Assembly: GCF_024054535.1 (NCBI RefSeq)
Contig: NZ_JAMXLV010000021.1
Span: 1 to 64,000 of the forward strand
Source: Thermococcus alcaliphilus
GTDB lineage: Archaea; Methanobacteriota_B; Thermococci; Thermococcales; Thermococcaceae
Direction of reading: 5' to 3'
Length of the DNA: 64,000 nt
The notes under the pieces are model-generated. The model saw nothing but the letters and a program-made list of their open reading frames with translations. It did no database searches and was not told the origin of the DNA. A program made the position numbers and the translations under genes. Within the stretch, counting starts at the first letter, position 1, and every line of letters begins with the position of its first letter. Positions 1-7,305 of this stretch are shown piece by piece.

Positions 1-1
1 T

Positions 2-115
2 GTTGCTCTGATTTTCTTTTCTGGTGGGATTTTGTTTCGGCGAAAAGGTTTTAAGGCTGAAACCATCCAGTGGATAATGGTTTCAGCTTGCATATTCCCC
101 TCTTTCTTTTTCTGA
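2..115 (+). CDS. Possible 3' end of a membrane protein gene (partial)
   Basis: From base 2 a reading frame stays open for 37 codons to a TGA at 113-115. The predicted peptide starts hydrophobic, has a basic stretch (RRKGFK), and ends in a strongly hydrophobic segment finishing in three Phe, like the end of an integral membrane protein. The start would lie before the window. I do not recognise the family. A perfect inverted repeat falls inside this frame, so the region could instead be non-coding. Low confidence. Confidence 0.3.
   Translation, partial: VALIFFSGGILFRRKGFKAETIQWIMVSACIFPSFFF
56..87. repeat. Perfect 11-bp inverted repeat
   Basis: The arms GCTGAAACCAT (56-66) and ATGGTTTCAGC (77-87) are exact reverse complements around a 10-base loop, and a G-T pair and an A-T pair extend the stem outward. 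It lies upstream of the Lrp-type gene and inside the possible partial frame. Its role is unknown: terminator-like hairpin, regulator site or chance coding palindrome are all possible. Confidence 0.6.
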
Positions 116-230
116 GGGAGTGTCTGAGATTTAAACCTGACACCCCACTGCTTATCCTGACAGTATCCATAACGTTTTACCAATGATAGTGACAAACTAC
201 AATCCATTATGTTAAGCAATTTTCAAAATA

Positions 231-238
231 TTTATATA
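231..238 (+). promoter_or_regulatory. TATA box of the Lrp-type gene
   Basis: TTTATATA sits about 40 bases before the ATG at 275. With normal archaeal spacing, transcription would start near 257-262, giving a leader of about 15 bases. Inferred from sequence only. Confidence 0.65.
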
Positions 239-254
239 ATTTAATAACCAAGAA

Positions 255-276
255 ATATACAAGGTGACTTGTATAT
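255..276. promoter_or_regulatory. Palindromic operator over start site and RBS of the Lrp-type gene
   Basis: ATATACAAG (255-263) and CTTGTATAT (268-276) are perfect inverted repeats separated by GTGA. The palindrome covers the predicted transcription start, the ribosome site GGTGA (263-267) and the first two bases of the start codon. Lrp-family regulators commonly repress their own genes by binding at the transcription start, so an autoregulatory operator is the simplest reading. An RNA hairpin hiding the ribosome site is an alternative. Confidence 0.6.
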
Positions 277-724
277 GAAAAAGAAAATCGATAAATTTGA
301 TTTACAAATTATGAAAATACTAGCAAAAAATTCCCGAATAAATTATAGACAACTTGCAGAACTTCTAAACACAACAAGACAGAGAGTTTCTAGACGTTTA
401 GAAAAACTTGAAAGAGAAGGAATAATAAAGAAATATACTATAATTCCAGACTTTGATAGATTAGGATACACCTACGTAGCTATTGGACTTTCACTAAAAC
501 CTGGTGCTCCTGTGGATAAAATTATTGAAACCCTAAAAGAAGACGAGGAAATTAAAGTTATTCAAAGAGCCATTGGATATCATCAATTAATAGTTCACAT
601 AGTGGCTCCCAAAAATATGAAAGAGATTGAAAGAAAAATTCACGAACTTTCTAAAAAAGTGGAAGGGTTAGAAAGTTATGACATAAGTTTTGTAACAGAT
701 ATAGTTAAATTTGAGCTCGTCTGA
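275..724 (+). CDS. Lrp/AsnC-family transcriptional regulator
   Basis: This 149-residue protein has the feast/famine regulator layout: an N-terminal winged helix-turn-helix (about residues 5-55, with NYRQLAELLNTTRQRVSRRL as the recognition region) and a C-terminal RAM/ligand-binding domain from about residue 65 to the end. Such proteins form dimers to octamers that sense amino acids and bind DNA. The ATG at 275 is preferred because GGTGA lies 7 bases upstream; the in-frame TTG at 269 is too close to it. The gene has its own TATA box and a palindrome over its start. The target regulon and effector cannot be read from the sequence. Confidence 0.9.
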   Translation: MKKKIDKFDLQIMKILAKNSRINYRQLAELLNTTRQRVSRRLEKLEREGIIKKYTIIPDFDRLGYTYVAIGLSLKPGAPVDKIIETLKEDEEIKVIQRAIGYHQLIVHIVAPKNMKEIERKIHELSKKVEGLESYDISFVTDIVKFELV

Positions 725-812
725 AAACTTTCCTTTTTTCGGCAATATGTGAAAGAAAAGCTAATAAAAGCTCGGATAAAAGAGACTGGCAGAGTCATAA
801 GCGGTGAGTACA

Positions 813-1517
813 ATGAACATTGCCACTGTTGCAGTAATTGCAGTATTGGGAACTTTGGCATATAAACTAAAGGCCCTCGATGCCAAAGGCACTATAGTAG
901 CTGCACTTATTGGAGTAATGACTATCGTATTTGGGGGGATTTTCCCATTTTTGGCGTTACTTACCTTTGTCCTTCTTGGAGTTTTTGCGACTAAGTATCG
1001 CCTTGCAGAAAAAGTCAAAAGAGGAATCGCTCAAGAAGGAAAGGGGACAAGAAGCTGGCAGAATGTTCTTGGGAATGGTCTTGCCGCTGTAATATTCTTG
1101 CTAATTGAATACTACACCAAGCAAGATGTTTTTTGGGCAGCTACGTTTTCCGCAATAGCGACTGCAAATGCTGACACTCTCGCCAGTGAGCTGGGGAAGA
1201 TATTCGGCAAGGCCCCAAAAATGATAACAAATCTAAAGCCAGCAAATGTGGGAGAAAATGGTGCTATCTCATGGCAAGGTGAGCTCATAGCCCTAATTGG
1301 AGCATTTGTTATAAGCATTTTTTCGGTGTTTTTAACTCCTCAAAAAACGGAAATGCTCTTTGCAGTAACCCTTGGTGGATTTATAGGGTGCAACATTGAT
1401 AGCTTACTCGGGGCAACACTTGAGAATAAGGGGATTATAAACAACCACCACACAAACTTTTTAGCCACTATCATAGGGGGAATAATTGGAGGGGTAATTT
1501 TCCGCTCCCTGCTGTGA
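813..1517 (+). CDS. DUF92 family membrane protein
   Basis: A 234-residue polytopic protein with about six to seven hydrophobic segments and the DUF92 signatures: KGTRSWQNVLGNG near residue 75, a TANADTLASELG loop near 125, and N-H-H-T-N near the C-terminus. The family includes the plant phytyl-phosphate kinase VTE6, so a role in isoprenoid-phosphate metabolism is possible, but that is family inference only. The ATG at 813 is preferred over the GTG at 804 because GGTGA lies at 803-807. The stop codon overlaps the C box of a guide RNA on the same strand. Confidence 0.85.
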   Translation: MNIATVAVIAVLGTLAYKLKALDAKGTIVAALIGVMTIVFGGIFPFLALLTFVLLGVFATKYRLAEKVKRGIAQEGKGTRSWQNVLGNGLAAVIFLLIEYYTKQDVFWAATFSAIATANADTLASELGKIFGKAPKMITNLKPANVGENGAISWQGELIALIGAFVISIFSVFLTPQKTEMLFAVTLGGFIGCNIDSLLGATLENKGIINNHHTNFLATIIGGIIGGVIFRSLL

Positions 1518-1562
1518 TGAGATGGCGGATTGCTGAATTGTGATGACGACCTTAGGATCTGA
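1514..1562 (+). ncRNA. C/D box guide sRNA (dual guide)
   Basis: All four boxes are present in order with correct spacing: C box GTGATGA (1514-1520), 12-base guide (1521-1532), D' box CTGA (1533-1536), 3-base spacer, C' box GTGATGA (1540-1546), 12-base guide (1547-1558), D box CTGA (1559-1562). This is the canonical compact archaeal 2'-O-methylation guide bound by L7Ae, Nop5 and fibrillarin. The C box overlaps the stop codon of the DUF92 gene, and the RNA fills the gap before the converging SPOUT gene, so it may be processed from the DUF92 mRNA. The guides would pair with CAATCCGCCATC and ATCCTAAGGTCG; I have not assigned targets. True ends probably extend a few bases each way. Confidence 0.88.
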
Positions 1563-1563
1563 G

Positions 1564-2619
1564 CTACACTTTGTCTCCTTTTTTCCTTAATTCTTCCCCA
1601 TAAATAGTCCAAAGGGCAATTAGAGCAGCTGGAATTCCGTGTTCCGTTGCAAAAGTCATATACGGAGCAAGATCAATGACATAGTCTGCGTATCTAAAAA
1701 GTCCCCTCGGGATGCCTTCCCTCGAACCTATAAAAACCACAACTTCCTTGGCATAGTATAGGTCTTTTGCAAGATTTTCTTTTACTTCAGAAACGCTGTG
1801 CCCCTTTGGATCGGTTATTATAAGCAACCTTTTGTTTCGTCTTTTGTCCCTTATAACTTGATAAAGATCCCACACGCTAACTGGGACTTTTTCCACTTTC
1901 CAGGGGTATGCCTCCCGCTGGATCTGATGCCTAGACTCCTGACCGATTTTTACCCCTTTTATGAATTCCATCAGCTCATAAGCATCCATTTTCTCTTTAG
2001 GTGCTATAATAAGCTCTCTCACCTCAAAAGCTTGAGCGGCTCTCCCGATTTTCTCCCCAAAATTTCTACAAGCCTTGTAATCACCCCAATAGGGCATCTG
2101 AACTATTGTAACTTTTTTAAAGAGCTTTCTTGCGTCTATCTTCTCTGGAGTAAACTTCTTCCACTCCTCTTTTCCGGTGATGGATATGTAAGCCCTATCT
2201 CCGATGATCTCCACCAAAACTGTTTTATCTGGAAAAGTTAAATCAACTTCGGCGTTTGTAAGCTCCTTTATCTTTCCCCCGAGAGCTACGTTAACATCAA
2301 CACTTGAGAACCCATGCTTTCCTCTTCTTTTAGTTTTTACTGCAAAGCTTTCGCCTTCCTTTATGTAAGCAGCTATTTGCTCTGAGACGCTTAAGATGTC
2401 CTCAATTGTTGCAGGCACTTCAAAGAGCACGGGGATAACTCTTTCAATCTCGGGAATATCAAAAAGCTTTTGTTCCACATCTTTATCTTCAGTTTCCACA
2501 AGAACAAGACCAGAATACCCCTGAGGAGCTATCCAAACTTTGGCATCCTCAAGAACATCCTTAATGTAATTGGCAGCAACAGCCTCCATTCCCCGCTGGG
2601 TTTTAATTAAAAACTTCAT
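1564..2619 (-). CDS. THUMP-domain SPOUT-like RNA methyltransferase
   Basis: A 351-residue protein. The N-terminal half (about residues 40-170) reads as a ferredoxin-like plus THUMP RNA-binding region (FAVKTKRRGKHGFSS, then VLVEIIGDRAYIS). The C-terminal part (about 175-345) resembles an SAM-binding SPOUT fold, with VVVFIGSREGIPRGLF and a DYVIDL strand near the knot. It probably modifies tRNA or rRNA in the cytoplasm; the target is not evident. ATG 2619 is chosen over upstream codons because GGTGG lies 5 bases before it. It converges on the C/D guide RNA and DUF92 gene. Confidence 0.75.
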   Translation of the reverse strand: MKFLIKTQRGMEAVAANYIKDVLEDAKVWIAPQGYSGLVLVETEDKDVEQKLFDIPEIERVIPVLFEVPATIEDILSVSEQIAAYIKEGESFAVKTKRRGKHGFSSVDVNVALGGKIKELTNAEVDLTFPDKTVLVEIIGDRAYISITGKEEWKKFTPEKIDARKLFKKVTIVQMPYWGDYKACRNFGEKIGRAAQAFEVRELIIAPKEKMDAYELMEFIKGVKIGQESRHQIQREAYPWKVEKVPVSVWDLYQVIRDKRRNKRLLIITDPKGHSVSEVKENLAKDLYYAKEVVVFIGSREGIPRGLFRYADYVIDLAPYMTFATEHGIPAALIALWTIYGEELRKKGDKV

Positions 2620-2654
2620 GAAAACCACCAAAAGCTAAGAGAAAAGAGAAATAA

Positions 2655-3257
2655 TCAAGCCTCTGGCTCTGCAAGGACCTTTATCTTTCTTATCTCAGCT
2701 CTCTTGAGTGGATATATCTTCTTGGCTTCTCTTGCTATTTCAGCAGCCATTTTTCCGTTAACTGCCTCAAGCACAAAGTCTGTGAAGTTAAGCTCCTCTG
2801 CCTTCTTACGGATTATGTTCTCCATTATTTCCCTGATAGCCCTCTCCTGGCTTGTCTGGATTCTTCTTATTGCTATAACCATACCCATAACTCTAAGCTT
2901 GTAACCGTCCTTTGTTGTTATGTTGAAGATACCATCGATTCTCGTGGTTCTTCTCCTAACAAGGCTTCTTATGTAGCTTCTCGCCAACTTGTGGCCCTTA
3001 AACTTAGTGTAGGCGTTCTGCCCTTTAACGTCGTAAATCTGGAAGTAAAGCTTTACCTGACCCTTTGTGAAATCTCCGGTTAGATCCTTCAAAGTGGTCT
3101 CAATTACCCTTCCCTTTACTTTTTCGGGATCATCTGCGGGAGTTAAACCAATTTCCTTGCTCCCGAAAAATTCTGGAGCGTAAACTATATACCAGTTCTT
3201 AAGCTTCCACTTATCCCTTGCAGCGGCAGCCCTCTTCCTTGGGTTAGCTCTTGCCAT
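2655..3257 (-). CDS. rps3ae: Small-subunit ribosomal protein eS1 (S3Ae)
   Basis: The 200-residue protein is recognisable as archaeal eS1/S3Ae by its basic N-terminus ([20 protein letters not shown]) and the [12 protein letters not shown] and R-R-R-T-T-R-I-D-G segments. It is part of the 30S platform. GGAGGTG precedes the ATG by 5 bases. It is the last gene of a minus-strand block uS15, GAN, Pcc1, eS1, an arrangement typical of Thermococcales. Confidence 0.96.
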   Translation of the reverse strand: MARANPRKRAAAARDKWKLKNWYIVYAPEFFGSKEIGLTPADDPEKVKGRVIETTLKDLTGDFTKGQVKLYFQIYDVKGQNAYTKFKGHKLARSYIRSLVRRRTTRIDGIFNITTKDGYKLRVMGMVIAIRRIQTSQERAIREIMENIIRKKAEELNFTDFVLEAVNGKMAAEIAREAKKIYPLKRAEIRKIKVLAEPEA

Positions 3258-3273
3258 CTTAACACCTCCAATT

Positions 3274-3519
3274 TCATTTCTTTATGACATCCTCAGCGAT
3301 CTTGATTGAAAACACCAAATCATCCAGCGCTACTATCAAGCTTTCAATCTCACCAAGGTATTTAACTTTTGTTATGACTCTACCATCTTCCCAGTAAGTT
3401 CTAAATTTAAAGTTTTCTGGTAGATTCAGATTGTCCACCTCAACGGCCTCGGCAATTGCCTTGGCGATACTTTCATCCCCATACTCCCAAATTATCTCTG
3501 CCCTGGCTTTAATTTTCAT
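3274..3519 (-). CDS. pcc1: KEOPS complex subunit Pcc1
   Basis: An 81-residue protein of the Pcc1 family. It forms the dimerisation platform for Kae1 in KEOPS, which makes the universal tRNA modification t6A. The family pattern is seen as a strand-rich start ([12 protein letters not shown]), a middle [10 protein letters not shown] helix and an end with [20 protein letters not shown]. The start is taken at ATG 3519 inside the 3' end of the GAN gene (11-base overlap). A second KEOPS subunit, Cgi121, lies at 52737-53159. Confidence 0.88.
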   Translation of the reverse strand: MKIKARAEIIWEYGDESIAKAIAEAVEVDNLNLPENFKFRTYWEDGRVITKVKYLGEIESLIVALDDLVFSIKIAEDVIKK

Positions 3520-4936
3520 CTGTCCCACCGCTTGAGTTCTGCTCTTCAAGGAGCTTGTCTATTAGCTCAGCAAATTCGTCTATTTTATCTTTGGGAATTC
3601 TTATGCCTGCTGCTATTGCATGCCCTCCTCCTTCTCCTCCAAGAATTTCTGCGGCTTTCCTTAAGGCTTCTCCCAAGTCATATCCTTTTTCAATTCCTTT
3701 TTTCGTCGTTCTAGCAGAACCTTTTACCAATCCGTCCTCTTCGCTGTCTGCTAGGACAATAACGGGCTTTTCTGGCTTTGCAAGCTGGGCATTTATCGCC
3801 ATTGTTGCTGCTATTCCAACCATTGTGTCTTTGATGTTTTTGCCTGCGTAGAATATGTAAGCGTGTTCTTTTTCAACTGCATTGCTCCAGTTTTGTATCA
3901 GGTATCTCCTCATCTCTATTTGCTCTCTCTTGTACTCATCCACGAGTTTTAATGCATCTTTGAATGCCTTCTCGTCCCCCAAGCATATTGCAACGCCCAA
4001 AGTGCCCATGTTAAGCCTTCCTGTAGCATTTAGGAGGGTAGCAAATTCCCTTGCCTCGTGCCTAGGGTCTCCTTCAGGATAGAGCTTAATTAGCACAACG
4101 TCACCGATAAGCCTGTCAATGTCCTCTTTAGAAGCGTTGTTCTTAATCAAGTGAATAACAAGTGCATCGTGGAGCTTTCTTTTTTCCTCTTCTCTAAGCT
4201 GCCAGTACTTCATATCTGGATCAAAGCCCTTGCTACGCAGGAATTCTATTGCATTTCTCAAATCCCCTGTAATACCCGGAAGTTCTGGATTTGATGCATA
4301 AGCAAGCATTTGAGCCAAAGTCCGAGTTTCTCTTCCAAAGAGCCTCAGTTCTTTGCGGAGTTCTATCAAGTCCAACTCTTTTGCATCTTCTATTATATCA
4401 ATGTTCATTCCATGAAATTGTCCGTCGATTTCTTGCATATCACCAACTGCACCAACCAAAGCCAAGTAGCTTAGGTCTTTGTTTCTTTCGTTTATCGCCC
4501 TTGCTATGAAGTAAGCAACACCAGAACCGCTCAAGTCTCTAACGCTATCTGCTCCAAATTGGGTGGGATTTACGAGTATATGGTTTTCTTGTTCGATTTC
4601 ACCATCTTCTGGGGGATGGTGATCTGCTATAACAACACTAGCATCCTTTAGATAGTTCTCAATCAGCTTTATAGACCCGCTTCCAAGATCACTGAAAACA
4701 TAAATTTTCTGCTTTTCTTCTGCAAGCTCTTTTAACGTATCTTCCCCAAGCTGTTTCACTATGCTGAGATGAAAATCCGCACCTTCCCTAGCAAGCGCTT
4801 TTGCTAGAATTGCACCGGCAGTTATGCCATCTGCATCCCTGTGTGAAACAATACGGATAGTATGGCCTAACTCAATGTGCATCTTTATTAGCTCTGCACC
4901 TTCCCTAACCTTCTCCAAAAATGCGTTCTTATCCAT
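3509..4936 (-). CDS. GAN/RecJ-like DHH-family single-strand exonuclease
   Basis: The 475-residue protein is a DHH phosphoesterase with the RecJ-like metal motifs: [11 protein letters not shown] (about residue 31), DLGSGS near 83, DHHPP near 106 and, C-terminally, a DHHA1-type [12 protein letters not shown] loop near 440. In Thermococcales this protein binds GINS (GINS-associated nuclease), takes part in the archaeal CMG replisome and degrades single-stranded DNA or RNA. The neighbourhood (uS15, GAN, Pcc1, eS1) fits the T. kodakarensis gene order as I recall it. AGGTGG precedes the ATG. Co-transcription with ribosomal protein genes links replication and translation. Confidence 0.9.
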   Translation of the reverse strand: MDKNAFLEKVREGAELIKMHIELGHTIRIVSHRDADGITAGAILAKALAREGADFHLSIVKQLGEDTLKELAEEKQKIYVFSDLGSGSIKLIENYLKDASVVIADHHPPEDGEIEQENHILVNPTQFGADSVRDLSGSGVAYFIARAINERNKDLSYLALVGAVGDMQEIDGQFHGMNIDIIEDAKELDLIELRKELRLFGRETRTLAQMLAYASNPELPGITGDLRNAIEFLRSKGFDPDMKYWQLREEEKRKLHDALVIHLIKNNASKEDIDRLIGDVVLIKLYPEGDPRHEAREFATLLNATGRLNMGTLGVAICLGDEKAFKDALKLVDEYKREQIEMRRYLIQNWSNAVEKEHAYIFYAGKNIKDTMVGIAATMAINAQLAKPEKPVIVLADSEEDGLVKGSARTTKKGIEKGYDLGEALRKAAEILGGEGGGHAIAAGIRIPKDKIDEFAELIDKLLEEQNSSGGTDEN

Positions 4937-4967
4937 TATACCACCTTAATAAGGAAAAAGGTGAAAA

Positions 4968-5423
4968 TCAGCGAACGAGAAGCTTTGCTTGCTCTGGATC
5001 GTATCTCCACTTTGCTGGTAGCTTTCCGGTTCTCCTGTAGTATTTTACAAGTCTCCTGATCTTGCTCTCAGTAAGCTGAAGACCCCTCATTGAATGAAGG
5101 TCTTTGGGATGTTGTTCTAGGTGCTTCCTAAGTTTGACTGCCTTTCTAATGAGGAACATTAAATCCTCTGGAATCTCTGGAGCAAGGCCGTTCTCTTCGA
5201 GTATCTTGGTTATTTTCTTGCCAGTGATGAGTCTAACACTCGGAATTCCGTATTGATCCCTCAAAATAGTGCCTATCATGGCAGCACTATAACCTTCCTT
5301 CCTAAGCTTAACAACAAGATTTTCAACTTCCTCAGCAGTGTACTCCACCCATGTAGGTGGGGCTGTCCTCGGTGGCTTCTTTGATCCGGACTTTCCTCTT
5401 TTTCTTGCATGCAACCTTGCCAT
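4968..5423 (-). CDS. rps15: Small-subunit ribosomal protein uS15
   Basis: A 151-residue archaeal uS15: a basic, eukaryote-like N-terminal extension ([20 protein letters not shown]), then the conserved helical core with [20 protein letters not shown]. It binds the 16S rRNA central domain early in 30S assembly. GGAGGTG fixes the start at 5423 and excludes upstream in-frame codons. The upstream region 5440-5465 is unusually GC-rich, with GCTGGC repeated on the coding strand, in an otherwise AT-rich gap; it may be leader or promoter. Confidence 0.95.
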   Translation of the reverse strand: MARLHARKRGKSGSKKPPRTAPPTWVEYTAEEVENLVVKLRKEGYSAAMIGTILRDQYGIPSVRLITGKKITKILEENGLAPEIPEDLMFLIRKAVKLRKHLEQHPKDLHSMRGLQLTESKIRRLVKYYRRTGKLPAKWRYDPEQAKLLVR

Positions 5424-5621
5424 TTCCAACACCTCCCGGTGACGGCCAGCTACTGCCAGCCGCCCCTTATAAGATTGCCAATAGTGGGTGATAAAAGGGC
5501 TTTAAAAAGTTTGCCCTTGAGATGTTTTACGTTTTTAGAAAATAAGCAGGAAGACAATCTGCATTCGAAATTCTTATTAACATCAAAGGCAAAGATATTA
5601 TTTAGAGCGGAGGGTTAGTTA

Positions 5622-6359
5622 ATGAGAATTGAAATCAAACTTAAACCTGAAAATAAGAATGCTATAGTGCCCTTTAATTACAACGATGAAATTCATGACC
5701 AGCTGCTTGAAAAGATTTTCCTTGCGGCGCCAGATTTAGCTGAGGTGCTTCAAACGGAGTATAAGGATTACTTCACCTTTTCCAGGATAATGATTAGAGA
5801 GAGGGAGATTATTCCCGATAAAGGAATTAAAGTGCTCTCGGATGATATATCCCTCTACGTTTCATCTTCTCTCACCGAAATCATAAAGGCAATTGCAGAG
5901 GGGTTTATCTCGAATCCTATCTTAAAGGTGGGAGAAGCAACGTTCTCCATGGCCGACATAAAAATACTCCGGGAGCCAAAGATAAGGGATGGAACGCTTT
6001 TTTCAACGTTAAGCCCCATAGTTGTTAGGACAGCCAAGTTCGAAGACAATAAGGTAAAGATATGGGATCTTTATCCAAACAACGAAGGATTCCAAGACAA
6101 ACTCAGGAAAATAATGCTTACAAAGTTTTCAGAGATAAATGGCAGACTCCCGGAGGATACCGACTTTCACCTTGATGTCATAAAATTCAAGCCTGTGAGA
6201 ATAAAGGTTGGTAAGACGTATTACAGAGGCTCTCTGATGGTTTTCCGGTATTATGGGTCGAAGGAGATAGCAAAGTTTGGATACGAAAACGGCTTTGGAG
6301 ACAAAACCAGCTATGGTTTCGGGATGGTTAAAGTAATTGATGAAGAAGAAGGACAATAG
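5622..6359 (+). CDS. Solitary Cas6-like protein (catalytic residues apparently missing)
   Basis: A 245-residue RAMP protein of the Cas6 family with two ferredoxin-like folds, a VFSTLSPI-type mid motif (FSTLSPIVVR, about residue 127) and the glycine-rich C-terminal loop GFGDKTSYGFGMVKV typical of Cas6. Aligned by eye with P. furiosus Cas6, the catalytic Tyr31, His46 and Lys52 positions look like Leu, Gln and a gap. It therefore resembles the non-catalytic Cas6 paralogues described in Pyrococcus. No cas genes or CRISPR repeats lie within the window. RBS GGAGGGTTAG precedes the ATG. Its 3' end overlaps the converging GPT gene by 32 bases. It may bind RNA without cutting it. Confidence 0.85.
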   Translation: MRIEIKLKPENKNAIVPFNYNDEIHDQLLEKIFLAAPDLAEVLQTEYKDYFTFSRIMIREREIIPDKGIKVLSDDISLYVSSSLTEIIKAIAEGFISNPILKVGEATFSMADIKILREPKIRDGTLFSTLSPIVVRTAKFEDNKVKIWDLYPNNEGFQDKLRKIMLTKFSEINGRLPEDTDFHLDVIKFKPVRIKVGKTYYRGSLMVFRYYGSKEIAKFGYENGFGDKTSYGFGMVKVIDEEEGQ

Positions 6360-7227
6360 TGCCTAAGACTGTTTCTATCCCCCAAACCATGGCAACGAGC
6401 TGAGGCTCTTTTACTTTCTTTATTCTCATCAGCAAACCCAGAAAGCTTAGGTAAGGTGGGGCTTTTAAAGTTCCATCTTCCAAAACCTCTGTCCTTCCCA
6501 AAGGTCTGCCTTTAAATCGTATTTTAGACTTAAGGAGGAAGTCCACAAAATGGGGTAGCAGCAAAAATGCTGCAAATACTTCAACTTTACCTAAAATGCC
6601 AACCACTCCTATCAATGCCCCAAGGGACAACGTTCCAGTGTCCCCGGGGAAGATTCTAGCGGGGTATTTATTCCACCACAAAAATCCAAAGGCTACAGCA
6701 CTTCCCGTCAATGCCAAAATTTGAGCGTCTCCAGAAGTTATCAATCCCAAAAAGAAGAGGGCTATAGCGGAAGTCCCCACCTCCAGCCCATTGAATCCTG
6801 CTAAGAGGTTCACCAGATTGGCAGAGCCAGTGATAAAGAGTACTGCAAAGAGATAGTATAGTAAGCCCAGTTCAAAGGAAGCCAGCAGAATATCCAGATT
6901 AGTATCTATGGATATCGAAATTACTATTGAGGAGACCAGCAAAGATAACAGAACTTTATGAGACTGTTTAAGCTGAGTTATGTCATCTATTATACCTATA
7001 ATCCCAAAGAGAAGAAATATCAGAAGAGCCTTTGCGAGAGTTTCATTTAGAAGAGACACAAGACTTAGAGGCAATACGAGTAAAAGAGCAATGCCTCCCA
7101 TTTCTGGAACCTCGGGTTTATCTAGCTTATGAATATCTCTTCCAACTATGCCGGCTTTTCTCATTAGCGAGCCGATGTAGGGGGTAAGAAGAAGGGAAAG
7201 GATAAAACCTACAACAGGCGTTATCAT
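6328..7227 (-). CDS. GPT family polyprenyl-phosphate GlcNAc-1-P transferase
   Basis: A 299-residue integral membrane enzyme with about ten hydrophobic segments. Family motifs are visible: KPEVPEMGGIA (N-terminal), GIIDDITQLKQSHK (Asp pair for Mg), NLVNLLAGFNGLEVG and FPGDTGTLSLG. Such enzymes transfer sugar-1-phosphate from a UDP-sugar to dolichyl phosphate, the first step of N-glycan lipid assembly, so AglH/Alg7-like is the likely role. The start at 7227 follows GGGTGG; the upstream in-frame TTG lacks an RBS. The divergent neighbour is a HAD-GT2 glycosyltransferase, which supports a glycan role. Confidence 0.88.
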   Translation of the reverse strand: MITPVVGFILSLLLTPYIGSLMRKAGIVGRDIHKLDKPEVPEMGGIALLLVLPLSLVSLLNETLAKALLIFLLFGIIGIIDDITQLKQSHKVLLSLLVSSIVISISIDTNLDILLASFELGLLYYLFAVLFITGSANLVNLLAGFNGLEVGTSAIALFFLGLITSGDAQILALTGSAVAFGFLWWNKYPARIFPGDTGTLSLGALIGVVGILGKVEVFAAFLLLPHFVDFLLKSKIRFKGRPLGRTEVLEDGTLKAPPYLSFLGLLMRIKKVKEPQLVAMVWGIETVLGTIVLLLHQLL

Positions 7228-7305
7228 TATAACCACCCAAGCTAAATTAAGCAAGGACTTAATAACTCTTCCGCTACTATAAGAAATGTCACAGGGTGAA
7301 AAAGC

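Noticed and set aside
5433-6359. CRISPR array next to the Cas6-like gene
   Set aside because: No direct repeats of 25-37 bases with regular spacers were found near the gene or elsewhere in the window.
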